Shown one piece after another: positions 1-8,162 of a stretch of DNA of 64,000 bases. The translations under genes were made by a program, and so were the position numbers. The DNA lies in assembly GCF_900114165.1 (NCBI RefSeq), contig NZ_FOSB01000003.1:124001-188000 (forward strand), in the 5' to 3' direction. A model generated the notes under the pieces. That model was given only the letters and a program-made list of their open reading frames with translations. It searched no databases and had not been told where the DNA came from. Positions within the stretch are counted from its first letter, which is position 1. Every line of letters starts with the position of its first letter. This DNA is from Halobacillus dabanensis (lineage in GTDB: Bacteria > Bacillota > Bacilli > Bacillales > Halobacillaceae).

Positions 1-348
1 TGGACAGAAGGTACAGAAAAAGTAGACGGCACAGAAGTTGAGCTTGTGTATGTAAACTGGGATTCTGAAATTGCTTCTACGAATGTCATTGCTGAAGTGA
101 TGAAAGAGCAAGGTTTTGATGTAACGATCACTCCTTTGGATAATGGTCCAATGTGGGAATCTGTAGCTGCAGGAGAAGTAACTGGAATGGTTGCAGCATG
201 GTTGCCAGGTACACATGGTGATCTTTATGAACAACACAAGGACAATCTAGTAGATTTAGGTGCAAACCTTGAAGGCGCGAAAATCGGCCTGGTTGTTCCT
301 GAATACATGGAAGTTGACTCAATTGAAGATTTAGAAGCAGCGGAATAA
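1..348 (+). CDS. opuAC: Glycine betaine ABC transporter substrate-binding protein, C-terminal part (OpuAC-like)
   Basis: The reading frame is open from the first base, so the gene starts outside the window; about 115 C-terminal residues are present. OpuAC is the lipid-anchored binding protein that delivers glycine betaine to the OpuA importer, central to osmoprotection. The visible part matches the second lobe: VNWDSEIASTNVI, then a GPMWES segment, then AAWLPGTHG, whose Trp corresponds to an aromatic-cage residue, and the family ending VPEYMEVDSIEDL. It stops where OpuAC proteins normally stop, so the C-terminus is complete. A terminator follows at once, consistent with the last gene of an opuA operon. 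Confidence 0.88.
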   Translation, partial: WTEGTEKVDGTEVELVYVNWDSEIASTNVIAEVMKEQGFDVTITPLDNGPMWESVAAGEVTGMVAAWLPGTHGDLYEQHKDNLVDLGANLEGAKIGLVVPEYMEVDSIEDLEAAE

Positions 349-357
349 TGATTTCCA

Positions 358-390
358 GCGGGCGAGGACTTTTTCCTCCCCGCGTTTTTT
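358..390 (+). terminator. Intrinsic terminator of opuAC
   Basis: GCGGG-(C)-GAGGA pairs with TCCTCCCCGC across a short T-rich loop, with a one-base bulge, and is followed by six Ts. It lies 10 bases after the opuAC stop. Confidence 0.85.
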
Positions 391-527
391 GTGCTATAAG
401 CAATGATTGTTGAAGGCTTGATTCAAGATATTGAGGTGGAAGAGCATGTGGAACGAATTGAATCCTTTTACTCTCATTTTGGAGAATAAGGAAGGGGGGA
501 GGGACGTATAAATAATATAGGACGAGC

Positions 528-552
528 AAAAAACCCCCGCACTAAGCGGGGG
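528..552 (-). terminator. Intrinsic terminator of the yhaH-like gene
   Basis: CCCCCGC/GCGGGGG stem with a 5-base loop; read on the minus strand it is followed by six Ts. It lies just downstream of the minus-strand gene ending at 569. Confidence 0.88.
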
Positions 553-568
553 AGCAGAAGCATTTTAA

Positions 569-976
569 TTACTGATGATTGATGACTTCATGACTAGGTT
601 GTGTTGTATGATCGGGCTGATCAGCTTTAGCTTTTTCTTCTAACTCTTTCAAACTTTCTTCAATTTGTTCCAAGTACTTTTGAATGTTCTTTTGATGAGG
701 TTCTACCGTTCGCTTCCAACTTTCAATCGACGTTTTTACATCTTCTGAAAGTTCTTTGATCAGTTCTGCCCCTTCTTTTGATGTTTGGGCAATTTGATCT
801 TTCAGTTGCATTCCGTCCTCTTTTAAACTCAGGACAGTATTTTTTAAATTTTCACTTTTAAACTTAGCATTTTCTCTGAAGTCCCGCCCTGATGAAGGGG
901 TGTTTAATAACGTATAAGCTGCACCTACAACTCCTCCGACTAAGATTCCTAATGCTAATGATTTTCCGTTTGGCAT
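569..976 (-). CDS. yhaH: YtxH-domain protein, YhaH-like
   Basis: This 135-residue protein has an N-terminal hydrophobic, glycine-rich segment (residues 6-24, LALGILVGGVVGAAYTLL). It is followed by the NTPSSGRDFRE signature typical of YtxH/YhaH proteins and a long charged helical region with coiled-coil character. The tail is polar. B. subtilis YhaH is a general-stress protein next to trpP and hit, the same neighbourhood as here. Its biochemical role is unknown. The ATG has a GGAG site about 11 bases upstream. No SigB promoter was identified with confidence. Confidence 0.8.
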   Translation of the reverse strand: MPNGKSLALGILVGGVVGAAYTLLNTPSSGRDFRENAKFKSENLKNTVLSLKEDGMQLKDQIAQTSKEGAELIKELSEDVKTSIESWKRTVEPHQKNIQKYLEQIEESLKELEEKAKADQPDHTTQPSHEVINHQ

Positions 977-1082
977 TTTCAGTCAGTCTCCTTTCGAATC
1001 ACTCTCTAATTTCTATTTTCTCTTAATATGTATGAATGAAACCTTAAAAACATAAAAATTATTTTTTTAAATAAAGGTATAA

Positions 1083-1112
1083 AAAGGCACTACATCGAGT
1101 TGTAGTGCCTTT
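1083..1112 (-). terminator. Terminator between trpP and yhaH-like gene
   Basis: AAAGGCACTACA pairs perfectly with TGTAGTGCCTTT across a 6-base loop. On the minus strand the stem is followed by TT and then an A/T-rich tract, so it terminates trpP. Confidence 0.82.
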
Positions 1113-1145
1113 GGTGTCTGTTCAAGTACATTTTATCACATCATT

Positions 1146-1682
1146 TCAAGATGCTGGTTGTTGAGCCGCTTTAGAAAGAGATGTTCTCTTCATGATTTTC
1201 TGTGCAATCGGATATATGATGGACACGAAAAGGACGTTGAATGCTGCAGCAGGTAAAACTACCGTTACAAACATTATACCAAAGCTTGCTTCCATCAAAC
1301 CGATGATATACAACACCACACTTAAGAAAATGGAGCCGCTGATCATCGTACCGACAGCTGCTAAAGCTGGCTGAGTGATTTTATGGTGTGAAATTTTCTT
1401 AGTCAAAAGTACAAGCCCGAAGAAAGCGAAAGCTGTTAATGGCTTGTCTATGATGTTGGCTAATTGCCCGCCAGGAACGGTGGTGGTCAATGCTGAAATG
1501 AAACCTGTTGCCAGTGAGAGTAGTAGAACATAGGACGCCTTAGGAAATAATAAGATTCCCAGAAACATCATAGCTAACATCATGTCCGGTCGCATACCGA
1601 AGAAAAACGGCGGGGCGACAGCATGAAGAACAGCACCAATCCCGACTAACAATGATAACATGACTAAAACTCGAATATTCAT
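1146..1682 (-). CDS. trpP: Tryptophan transporter TrpP
   Basis: This 178-residue integral membrane protein has about five hydrophobic segments. It carries the family signatures FFFGMRPDMMLAMMFLGILLFP (residues 26-47), GFISALTTTVPGGQ, NIIDKPLTAF and the C-terminal LPAAAFNVLFVSIIYPI. Length and motifs match B. subtilis TrpP (YhaG), a secondary tryptophan uptake system. It lies downstream of hit on the same strand but has its own promoter. Its leader carries a regular run of GAG/TAG triplets overlapping the ribosome site, indicating translational repression by the tryptophan-activated TRAP protein. mtrB is not in this window. Confidence 0.93.
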   Translation of the reverse strand: MNIRVLVMLSLLVGIGAVLHAVAPPFFFGMRPDMMLAMMFLGILLFPKASYVLLLSLATGFISALTTTVPGGQLANIIDKPLTAFAFFGLVLLTKKISHHKITQPALAAVGTMISGSIFLSVVLYIIGLMEASFGIMFVTVVLPAAAFNVLFVSIIYPIAQKIMKRTSLSKAAQQPAS

Positions 1683-1689
1683 TTTGCAT

Positions 1690-1717
1690 CTCTCCTCAAC
1701 TATTCTAATCTATTCTC
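1690..1717 (-). promoter_or_regulatory. TRAP-binding site in trpP leader
   Basis: On the minus strand six triplets (GAG, TAG, TAG, TAG, GAG, GAG) begin every five bases, each separated by exactly two bases. The plus-strand triplets start at 1715, 1710, 1705, 1700, 1695 and 1690. The last two form the Shine-Dalgarno region eight bases before the trpP ATG. Two further NAG triplets lie in the first coding bases. TRAP binds NAG repeats with 2-3 base spacers, so binding here would block ribosome access. The repeats are seen; binding is inferred. Confidence 0.85.
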
Positions 1718-1768
1718 CGTTTTACATTCCAACCGTGTCCTTGTGACCGATTGCGAATGTATATTAGC

Positions 1769-1798
1769 ATTATAGCAGTATTACTAATCGAAAATCAA
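1769..1798 (-). promoter_or_regulatory. SigA promoter of trpP
   Basis: On the minus strand, TTGATT, an 18-base spacer, and TATAAT preceded by TGC (extended -10). The predicted start lies about 80 bases before the trpP ATG, leaving a leader that contains the NAG repeats. Confidence 0.7.
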
Positions 1799-1803
1799 TG
1801 GAC

Positions 1804-2232
1804 TTACTCTGGGATGTTCTGGTTGATCTCTCCGGCAATTGCCTGTAAATCTTCCGGGGAATAGTCATCGGAATGAACTTCCCATTTTGCACTAAAGCCA
1901 TCTCCTTCTCCGTACCGTGGTATGAGGTGAATATGTAGATGGAAGACTGATTGTCCTGCTAGTTCTTCATTGTTATTCAACACATTCAATCCGGAGGGGG
2001 CGTATGTCTGTTTAAGTGCATTAGCAATCTTCGGAACTCGTGCAAACAGTTTCTCTGCCGTTTCTGGATTCGTAGAATAAATATCTTTGCAATGCTCTTT
2101 CGGAATGACAAGTGTATGGCCTTTCGTAACTTGACTAATGTCTAAGAAAGCGTACACCTCATCATCTTCGTAGACCTTCGCTGAGGGGATTTCCCCGTCG
2201 ATAATCTTACAGAATATACATTCCTCAGCCAT
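1804..2232 (-). CDS. hit: HIT-family nucleotide-binding protein Hit
   Basis: This 142-residue protein belongs to the histidine-triad superfamily of nucleotide hydrolases/transferases (Hint-like). It begins MAEECIFCKIIDGEIPS, has a zinc-ligand-like CIFC pair, and the triad HLHIHLIP near residues 97-104, with LNNNEELAGQSV just before it. The start was placed at the ATG at 2232 because AAAGGAG precedes it; the open frame extends to 2358 without a ribosome site and would overlap the ecsA promoter. It is divergent from ecsA, as in B. subtilis. Its physiological substrate is unknown. Confidence 0.93.
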   Translation of the reverse strand: MAEECIFCKIIDGEIPSAKVYEDDEVYAFLDISQVTKGHTLVIPKEHCKDIYSTNPETAEKLFARVPKIANALKQTYAPSGLNVLNNNEELAGQSVFHLHIHLIPRYGEGDGFSAKWEVHSDDYSPEDLQAIAGEINQNIPE

Positions 2233-2329
2233 ATTCAAACACTCCTTTCTATATTGATTGCATTGTATCATAAAGTCATTGGAAAACTCGACACAGAGGG
2301 CAGTAAGAAGTGTATCCGTCTTTAAATTA

Positions 2330-2338
2330 TGATAAAAT
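2330..2338 (+). promoter_or_regulatory. Extended -10 element before ecsA
   Basis: TGATAAAAT (TGn plus TAAAAT) lies about 40 bases upstream of the chosen ecsA start. No convincing -35 hexamer is present, so this is a moderate call. Confidence 0.45.
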
Positions 2339-2375
2339 TTGGGAGAGTGGATGATCAATGAAAAGAGGGATAATT

Positions 2376-3119
2376 ATGCAATCGTTATTACATATTGAAG
2401 ACCTCCATGGAGGTTATACACATAAAAATGTCCTACACGGGATTTCCTTCGATGTAAATCCGAATGAAATCGTCGGGTTGATTGGTTTGAATGGCGCCGG
2501 TAAAAGTACCACAATCAAACACATCATTGGGATGATGCAGGCGAAAAAAGGGAAAGTTGCAATTAATGGTACATTATTTGAAGAGAATCCGGAAGAATAT
2601 CGACAGCAATTGGGGTATATTCCGGAAATGCCAATACTTTACGACGAGCTTACTTTATATGAACATCTTCATCTGACAGCGATGGCGTACAATGTCCCAG
2701 AAGATGCTTTTAAGCAAAGGCTCGACCCGCTTCTTAAAGAGTTCCGTATGGAAAAGAAATTAAAATGGTTCCCTGTGCATTTTTCCAAAGGTATGCGTCA
2801 AAAAGTAATGATCATGTGCGCTTTTCTTATTGAACCGGAGCTTTATATTGTGGATGAACCCTTTGTGGGGCTTGATCCATTGGGAATACAATCCTATTTA
2901 CAGTTGATGGAGGATATGAAAGAGAAGGGAGCAGGTATATTAATGTCCACACATATACTTGCAACAGCTGAGAAATATTGTGATCGTTTCGTGATTCTTC
3001 ATGACGGTAAGATCAGGGCGATCGGCACTCTTTCCGAATTAAGGAACTCTTTCGGTAGACCTGGAGCTTCACTTGATGACATTTATGTCCAATTGACGAA
3101 GGAAGAACAAAATGATTGA
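2376..3119 (+). CDS. ecsA: ABC transporter ATP-binding protein EcsA
   Basis: The ATPase subunit of the Ecs transporter has about 247 residues. Walker A is GLNGAGKST (around residue 38), the signature-like FSKGMRQKVM precedes Walker B LYIVDEPFVGLDPL, and the H-loop is STHILATAEKY. Motif content and length match B. subtilis EcsA, which with EcsB affects secretion, sporulation, competence and intramembrane proteolysis. The ATG at 2376 was preferred because AGAGGGA sits seven bases upstream; the ATG at 2358 lacks good spacing. The end overlaps ecsB by 8 bases, indicating translational coupling. Confidence 0.94.
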   Translation: MQSLLHIEDLHGGYTHKNVLHGISFDVNPNEIVGLIGLNGAGKSTTIKHIIGMMQAKKGKVAINGTLFEENPEEYRQQLGYIPEMPILYDELTLYEHLHLTAMAYNVPEDAFKQRLDPLLKEFRMEKKLKWFPVHFSKGMRQKVMIMCAFLIEPELYIVDEPFVGLDPLGIQSYLQLMEDMKEKGAGILMSTHILATAEKYCDRFVILHDGKIRAIGTLSELRNSFGRPGASLDDIYVQLTKEEQND

Positions 3120-4326
3120 TGCCAAAGGGTTCTGGACTAAACGTTTTTCGGAGCATATGAAGGAAACTAGCAGGTATTTGAAATATATTTTTAATGGGCA
3201 CATTGCTGTTGCGATGTTATTTTTTATTTCTGCACTCGCCTATTATTACCAACAGTGGCTGCAAGACTTGCCCGAGGCTTTCCCTACAGCCTGGGTGATC
3301 GCCTTCGCTTTTGGTTTTATGGCCAGTTACAGCCCTGTCCGAACTCTACTACAGGAGCCCGACTTAGTTTTCTTACTTCCTGCAGAATATCAGCTGGGTG
3401 ACTATTTCCGGCGCTGTCTCTACTACAGTTTCATTGTGCAACTATACGTGCTTTTCTTGATTTCGGCAGCTTTAGGTCCGCTATATTTTGCATCATATCC
3501 TGAACTTGGTACGCAATATTATTTAATGATGATTGGAGTTGTCCTAGTCATCAAAGTCTGGAACATGATGTCCAATTGGTGGATGTTAAAAGAAAGAAAT
3601 CCTCGCTCCCGACTGATGGATCAACTTGTGAAAATGCTTATTAATGTAACAATCTTTTTTTTCCTTGCTCAAGGTGAATGGATTTATGCAAGTATTGCTA
3701 CGATTCTTCTTGCGGGGGTGGTCCTGTATACGTATGCCCTTTCCAGAAAAAAAGCCGGACTAGCATGGGATTTGCTTGTCGAAAAAGATCAGCAGCGGAT
3801 GCGAACATTTTATCGGATTGCTAATATGTTCACAGATGTGCCACACCTAAAGAATACAGTGAAAAAAAGACACACTCTCGTCCGTTTATTTACCCAGGCT
3901 ATCACGTACAAACAGAACAATACTTTCACTTACTTGTATAGGATTACGTTTATTAGAAGCAGTGATTATCTCGGGATGTATACCAGGTTAGTCATCATCG
4001 GCGGATTAGCAATATGGTTTGTGCCTAATGTTTGGGTGAAGATTGCCTTTGCCATCTTATTCTTGTATTTAAGCGCATTTCAAATGATGACTTTATGGAA
4101 CCATCACCGAACGATTACATGGCTTGATCTTTACCCTGTGAACAAAAAGTGGAAAGAACAAGCGATGCTGCAATGGTTACAACAAATCATGTTGTTTCAG
4201 GCATTTTTATTCGGGCTATTATTCCTGTTTCAATGGAACTTGATGGGGCTTGTGCTCGTATGGATTGGTGGAAGTGCATTCAGTTATATATTCGTTCATA
4301 GCTATGTAAAACAAAAATTAACATGA
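3112..4326 (+). CDS. ecsB: ABC transporter membrane subunit EcsB
   Basis: This 404-residue polytopic membrane protein is the permease partner of EcsA. It has an N-terminal cytoplasmic segment (FWTKRFSEHMKETSRYLKYI), about eight or more hydrophobic stretches, and the EcsB-typical cytosolic motif RIANMFTDVPHL near residue 240, with RSSDYLGMYTRL further on. Length matches the family. It starts inside ecsA and is followed by a strong terminator, so ecsAB is a two-gene transcript separated from ecsC. The transported substrate of Ecs is not established. Confidence 0.92.
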   Translation: MIDAKGFWTKRFSEHMKETSRYLKYIFNGHIAVAMLFFISALAYYYQQWLQDLPEAFPTAWVIAFAFGFMASYSPVRTLLQEPDLVFLLPAEYQLGDYFRRCLYYSFIVQLYVLFLISAALGPLYFASYPELGTQYYLMMIGVVLVIKVWNMMSNWWMLKERNPRSRLMDQLVKMLINVTIFFFLAQGEWIYASIATILLAGVVLYTYALSRKKAGLAWDLLVEKDQQRMRTFYRIANMFTDVPHLKNTVKKRHTLVRLFTQAITYKQNNTFTYLYRITFIRSSDYLGMYTRLVIIGGLAIWFVPNVWVKIAFAILFLYLSAFQMMTLWNHHRTITWLDLYPVNKKWKEQAMLQWLQQIMLFQAFLFGLLFLFQWNLMGLVLVWIGGSAFSYIFVHSYVKQKLT

Positions 4327-4332
4327 AAAAGG

Positions 4333-4360
4333 GGAGACTGGAATACAGTCTTCTTTTTTT
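4333..4360 (+). terminator. Terminator of ecsAB
   Basis: GGAGACTG and CAGTCTTC form a stem around GAATA and are followed by seven Ts, 7 bases after the ecsB stop. Confidence 0.85.
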
Positions 4361-4673
4361 AAAAATAGACTGCATACTCGTTCATTACCGTTCCATCACC
4401 AGCGTCTGCACCAACGATCTTATGCCAAGCTCTTTTCGAGAATAATTTCCTCTGGAATCCAACTTAAGGTTTCGGTGGTAAGTAAAAGGATATCCTCCTT
4501 TACTTGACTGTATATTGAGTGAACAGATAGATGAAGTTACTTCATAGAGGAAAAGAGTAGAAACTTCTGTAAAATATCAAAGCAGGATTCCGGGATTTTG
4601 TATATGTAAAGTGGATGGTTTTCTATACCATTACTAAAGATTATTAGGACACTATCTTATCGGAGGGATTGTT
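4361..4673. other. Intergenic region ecsB-ecsC
   Basis: These 313 bases have no open frame worth reporting and no repeat. A TTGACT at about 4504 has only a poor -10 (ATAGAT), so no promoter is called. The ecsC ribosome site GGAGGGA ends the region. Confidence 0.5.
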
Positions 4674-5375
4674 GTGAGTTATGAAGACAACGCGAAAAAA
4701 GAGGCGATTCGTTGGAGTAAATCCCTGGAAAAAAGGTCGTCGATTTTTCAGAGGGGCTCTAAGCGGATACAAACAACCATCAATGAGAAAATACCTGAGC
4801 GTATGCATAGCATTGTAACGGATGGAATCCGGTCTATGATTGAACTTTCACTGACTACTTCTGAGTACATACGCCCGGTTGATGTCGATCCTAATTGGAC
4901 TTTCCAAGAGAAAGAAGAGCAAGTGAGAGAAGTAATAAAACAGTATAAAAGGGCGGCGTCTGTCGAAGGAGCAGGAACAGGGGTTGGTGGCTTTTGGTTA
5001 GGGATGGCTGATTTCCCTTTGTTACTCAGTATTAAGATGAAGTTCTTGTTTGATGCTGCACAAATCTATGGCCTTAATGTCCATTCTTATCAGGAGCGTG
5101 TTTATTTGTTACATGTATTTATGCTCGCTTTTTCCGGTGATGAGGCACGTGGAGAAGTGAAAAGGAAAGTCTTGAACTGGGACGCCCTACCTGTAGAAGA
5201 GAAAAATGTAGACTGGAAGACATTGCAAATGGAGTATAGAGACACAATCGATTTAGTGAAGTTATTTCAACTACTACCTGGTTTCGGAGCGATTGTTGGT
5301 TATGTAGCAAATGGGAGGTTGCTTGAACATTTAGGAGAGACGACTATGCAGTGCAGCCGTCTCCGTTTCCTTTAA
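4674..5375 (+). CDS. ecsC: EcsC family protein
   Basis: This 233-residue protein matches the EcsC family (B. subtilis EcsC is of similar size). The start is GTG with GGAGGGA five bases upstream. Diagnostic segments are SVEGAGTGVGGFWLGMADFP (about residues 97-116) and the glycine-rich GFGAIVGYVANGRLL near the C-terminus. The central region is amphipathic and weakly hydrophobic. The family function is unknown. It converges on and overlaps the following amidohydrolase by 4 bases. The gene is separated from ecsAB by a terminator and 350 bases, unlike a tight ecsABC operon. Confidence 0.85.
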   Translation: MSYEDNAKKEAIRWSKSLEKRSSIFQRGSKRIQTTINEKIPERMHSIVTDGIRSMIELSLTTSEYIRPVDVDPNWTFQEKEEQVREVIKQYKRAASVEGAGTGVGGFWLGMADFPLLLSIKMKFLFDAAQIYGLNVHSYQERVYLLHVFMLAFSGDEARGEVKRKVLNWDALPVEEKNVDWKTLQMEYRDTIDLVKLFQLLPGFGAIVGYVANGRLLEHLGETTMQCSRLRFL

Positions 5376-6550
5376 TTTTCTAAGCGATCCTGGTAACTAA
5401 TAAAAGCTTGAAATAGTGTTTTAGCCGCATGAGGTAATGCTTTTTCATCAAAATCGAATTTTGGATGATGGTGCGGATAATAATGGTCAGGGATTTGAGC
5501 GCCAGTGAAATAAAATGCCCCTGGCTTTTCTAATAAATAGTAGGCGAAATCTTCCCCTGCCATGACTGGTTCAATTTCTTCTGTTTTTAGATTGGCATCA
5601 GCGTTTGGTGCGTTTTGTAATACTAAGTCCGCCTCTTCGGGATGATTGACCACTGGTGGGTACCCTTTTTCATATAGGAACTCATATTCCGCATCATACC
5701 CTGTACAGGTGCCTTTAATAATCTTTTCCATTTCTTGAATGATTAAGTTTTGCACGTCAGGGTCGAATGTACGGACAGTTCCAGTCAATTTAGCAGAGTC
5801 AGCAATAATGTTGAAAGTTTGACCGGCTTCAAATGTTCCGACAGTAAGAACAGCTGTTTTCAAAGGATCCACCCGACGGCTGACAACTTGCTGTAAAGAG
5901 GTGACTAACTGGGAAGCGATGACTATGGCATCTTTTGTCTGATGGGGCTGTGCGCCGTGCCCCCCTTTGCCTTGAATTTTGATTTCAAAACGGTCCGCTC
6001 CTGCCATGAAAGGTCCTCTAGCTGTTTGTATGACTCCTGTCGGGGTGTTTACCCATAGGTGTGTTCCAAAGACAGCATCTACTTCTTCCAAAGCACCTGA
6101 TTCAACGATCGGCTTAGCACCTCCGGGAGCATATTCTTCCGCATGTTGATGTAAGAAAACCAAAGTGCCAGGTAGCTCTTCCTGATAAGGGACGAGGGCT
6201 TCTGCCAGCCCTAGAAGGGAAGCAGTATGCCCATCGTGACCACAGGCATGCATGGCGCCATCATTTTTAGAGCGGTAGGGAGCATCATTTTCTTCTTGGA
6301 TGGGGAGAGCATCAAAATCTGCTCTTAAAGCGACTGTCTTCCCTGGTTTTCCTCCTTTAAGAGTAGCGATAACGCCATTCCCTCCTACATGTTTTTCAAA
6401 AGGGATCCCTAAACGTTCATATGTATCTGCAATATAGCGTGCTGTTTCTTCTTCATGAAAAGAAACTTCAGGATATTGATGTAAATATCGGCGAGTCTCC
6501 ACCATTTTTTCGTATTGTTCATCTATGGCTTGGTATATGTGTGACCACAT
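5372..6550 (-). CDS. yhaA: M20-family amidohydrolase (YhaA-like)
   Basis: This is a metal-dependent N-acyl-amino-acid amidohydrolase/carboxypeptidase of the M20 family. Motifs in order: HQYPEVSFHEEETA, ALRADFDALPI, the metal-binding MHACGHDGHTA, HQHAEEYAPGGA, the dimerisation segment GKGGHGAQPHQ, and EPVMAGEDFAYYL near the C-terminus. All expected metal ligands are present. The ATG at 6550 is preferred over TTG at 6568 because AGGAGG lies nine bases before it and would otherwise be inside the coding region. Substrate is not predictable beyond acylated amino acids. The B. subtilis orthologue yhaA also lies next to ecsC. Confidence 0.87.
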   Translation of the reverse strand: MWSHIYQAIDEQYEKMVETRRYLHQYPEVSFHEEETARYIADTYERLGIPFEKHVGGNGVIATLKGGKPGKTVALRADFDALPIQEENDAPYRSKNDGAMHACGHDGHTASLLGLAEALVPYQEELPGTLVFLHQHAEEYAPGGAKPIVESGALEEVDAVFGTHLWVNTPTGVIQTARGPFMAGADRFEIKIQGKGGHGAQPHQTKDAIVIASQLVTSLQQVVSRRVDPLKTAVLTVGTFEAGQTFNIIADSAKLTGTVRTFDPDVQNLIIQEMEKIIKGTCTGYDAEYEFLYEKGYPPVVNHPEEADLVLQNAPNADANLKTEEIEPVMAGEDFAYYLLEKPGAFYFTGAQIPDHYYPHHHPKFDFDEKALPHAAKTLFQAFISYQDRLEN

Positions 6551-6689
6551 TTGCTTCATCCTCCTCAAGCTTTATATGGGTAAAGTGTAATACATATTCT
6601 GAATATTCTCAAATGAACAGTTTTGCGGGGAAATGGTAGATATATGTGGAAAGATGAAAATTGGTTTTATGGTCGAATGTAAAGTCAGA

Positions 6690-6717
6690 AAAAAATCCCC
6701 TGAGTAAGTCAGGGGAT
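6690..6717 (-). terminator. Terminator of ferritin-like gene
   Basis: ATCCCCTGA/TCAGGGGAT stem with a 5-base loop. On the minus strand it is followed by a run of Ts. Confidence 0.88.
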
Positions 6718-6728
6718 CCATGCTATTT

Positions 6729-7166
6729 TTAGTTTTGTAACCGTGAATCTTGTAGTAAACGACCGATTTCCTCCATATGACCTGTTTCATCCGCAATCAT
6801 ATCATCGAGTTTAACAGATAACTCTGTTAAACCAAGTTCTTCAGCCTGCGACTTACGTTCTTCATAGCGTTTTATTGTTTGACGCTCTGCTTCATGAGCT
6901 TCTTCAAGCATAGGTCTAACTTCTTTCAGTTGCTTGACTTCAGCAGGTGTTGTCGTCGGTGTGCCACCAAGTGTGCTGATTTTCTCTGCTAAATACAAAG
7001 CGTGTCCTTGCTCGTCTGCTACTTCACTTTCAAAAAACGGCTTCAATACAGAACGGTATAAGCCAGTCACGACAGCTGCATTGTAAGTATACATAATTGA
7101 AGCTGCATATTCATTTGCTAAATCCTCATTAAGACCATCAATTAGTGCCTTCAATTTTTCATCCAT
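6729..7166 (-). CDS. Ferritin-like domain protein
   Basis: This 145-residue helical protein resembles ferritin-like/rubrerythrin di-iron carriers. It has one carboxylate motif early (LANEYAASIMYTYNA), a second ESEVADEQGHALYLAEKI (E..DEQGH), a third EAHEAERQTIKRYEER and a fourth DDMIADETGHMEEIGRLL. The spacing fits a four-helix bundle with ExxH pairs. It could store or detoxify iron or act in oxidative stress; the exact role is unknown. AAAGGA precedes the ATG by about nine bases and a terminator follows the stop. It is transcribed alone. Confidence 0.75.
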   Translation of the reverse strand: MDEKLKALIDGLNEDLANEYAASIMYTYNAAVVTGLYRSVLKPFFESEVADEQGHALYLAEKISTLGGTPTTTPAEVKQLKEVRPMLEEAHEAERQTIKRYEERKSQAEELGLTELSVKLDDMIADETGHMEEIGRLLQDSRLQN

Positions 7167-7393
7167 ACAACAACATCCTTTCTTAATACATTTATCTTAG
7201 TCTCATTATTGAATATTCCCTTAGTTCCCTCCTTTAAACATCTACTCTCCGTCCAGAGGCTGAGTCAACTACCAACCAGGGTTTGTTCCAATGGGGGGAT
7301 GGATCCAGTAAAATAAAGGTGTACATGACCGACAAAGGGATTTTGGGACTTGTGTCGAATGTAACTTTTGAAAGGGAGAAAAGGGTGGTAGTC

Positions 7394-8149
7394 ATGCATA
7401 GACAATTCTTTCATATATTATGGGCATCCCTACTTGTTATCATCGGGGGCATTTTACTTTTGTCGAATTTAAACATTATTTCCCTGGAAATGGATTGGTC
7501 CTGGGGCAATATATATCCATTCCTTTTATTGTTTGTTGGTTTGAAATTATGGCTGAATGCACTTGTTGAAAGGGGGGGGAATTGGATTGCTGGGTCATTT
7601 TTAACTATCTTCAGTGGTTTGCTCATCCTAGATCGTTTCGGGATTATCCCTTTTACGTTCAGTGATGTCTGGCAATTATGGCCGCTTCTATTCATTTATA
7701 TTGGCTTCGGTATTTTGTTTAGAAAAAGCAGGTCAAAATATAAATTTGAAAATGATTCGAAAAGCAGTCCTTCTAACCGACCAAAATCGAAACATATGAT
7801 GATAGGTGATCACTCTTTTAATGAAGAGAATTGGAAAGTAGAACCTATGAATCTTTGGAATGGGGTCGGTGATTATAAATTCGATTTCACACGCGCTTTT
7901 ATTCCCGATCTGGATACACCGATTATCGTACGTGGATGGGTAGGAGATGTGAAAATGCTGGTTCCGAAGCACGTCCCATTTCGTGTCGATGCCAAAGTGA
8001 AGACAGGGGATATTCGGGTAGCGGGTCATAAAGCAGATGGCATGAATAGGAGCTTTCAATTTGAAACGGAAGATTATTCATCTGCTACCAGAAGGTTGAC
8101 GATCAATATTGATCTAGGTGTTGGATCTATCAGGGTTGAGCAGGTGTGA
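7394..8149 (+). CDS. liaF: LiaF-like membrane inhibitor of LiaRS
   Basis: This protein of about 251 residues has four hydrophobic segments in the first 120 residues. A polar linker follows, then a beta-rich C-terminal domain (GVGDYKFDFTRAFIPD, VRGWVGDVKMLVPKHVPF, INIDLGVGSIRVEQV) of the cell-wall-active-antibiotics-response family. LiaF holds the sensor kinase LiaS inactive in the absence of envelope stress. The ATG at 7394 was chosen because AAGGGTGG lies upstream; the frame is open further upstream but no ribosome site supports it. It is followed after 13 bases by liaS. No liaIH genes are adjacent. Confidence 0.87.
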   Translation: MHRQFFHILWASLLVIIGGILLLSNLNIISLEMDWSWGNIYPFLLLFVGLKLWLNALVERGGNWIAGSFLTIFSGLLILDRFGIIPFTFSDVWQLWPLLFIYIGFGILFRKSRSKYKFENDSKSSPSNRPKSKHMMIGDHSFNEENWKVEPMNLWNGVGDYKFDFTRAFIPDLDTPIIVRGWVGDVKMLVPKHVPFRVDAKVKTGDIRVAGHKADGMNRSFQFETEDYSSATRRLTINIDLGVGSIRVEQV

Positions 8150-8162
8150 GGGGTGGAAGCAC

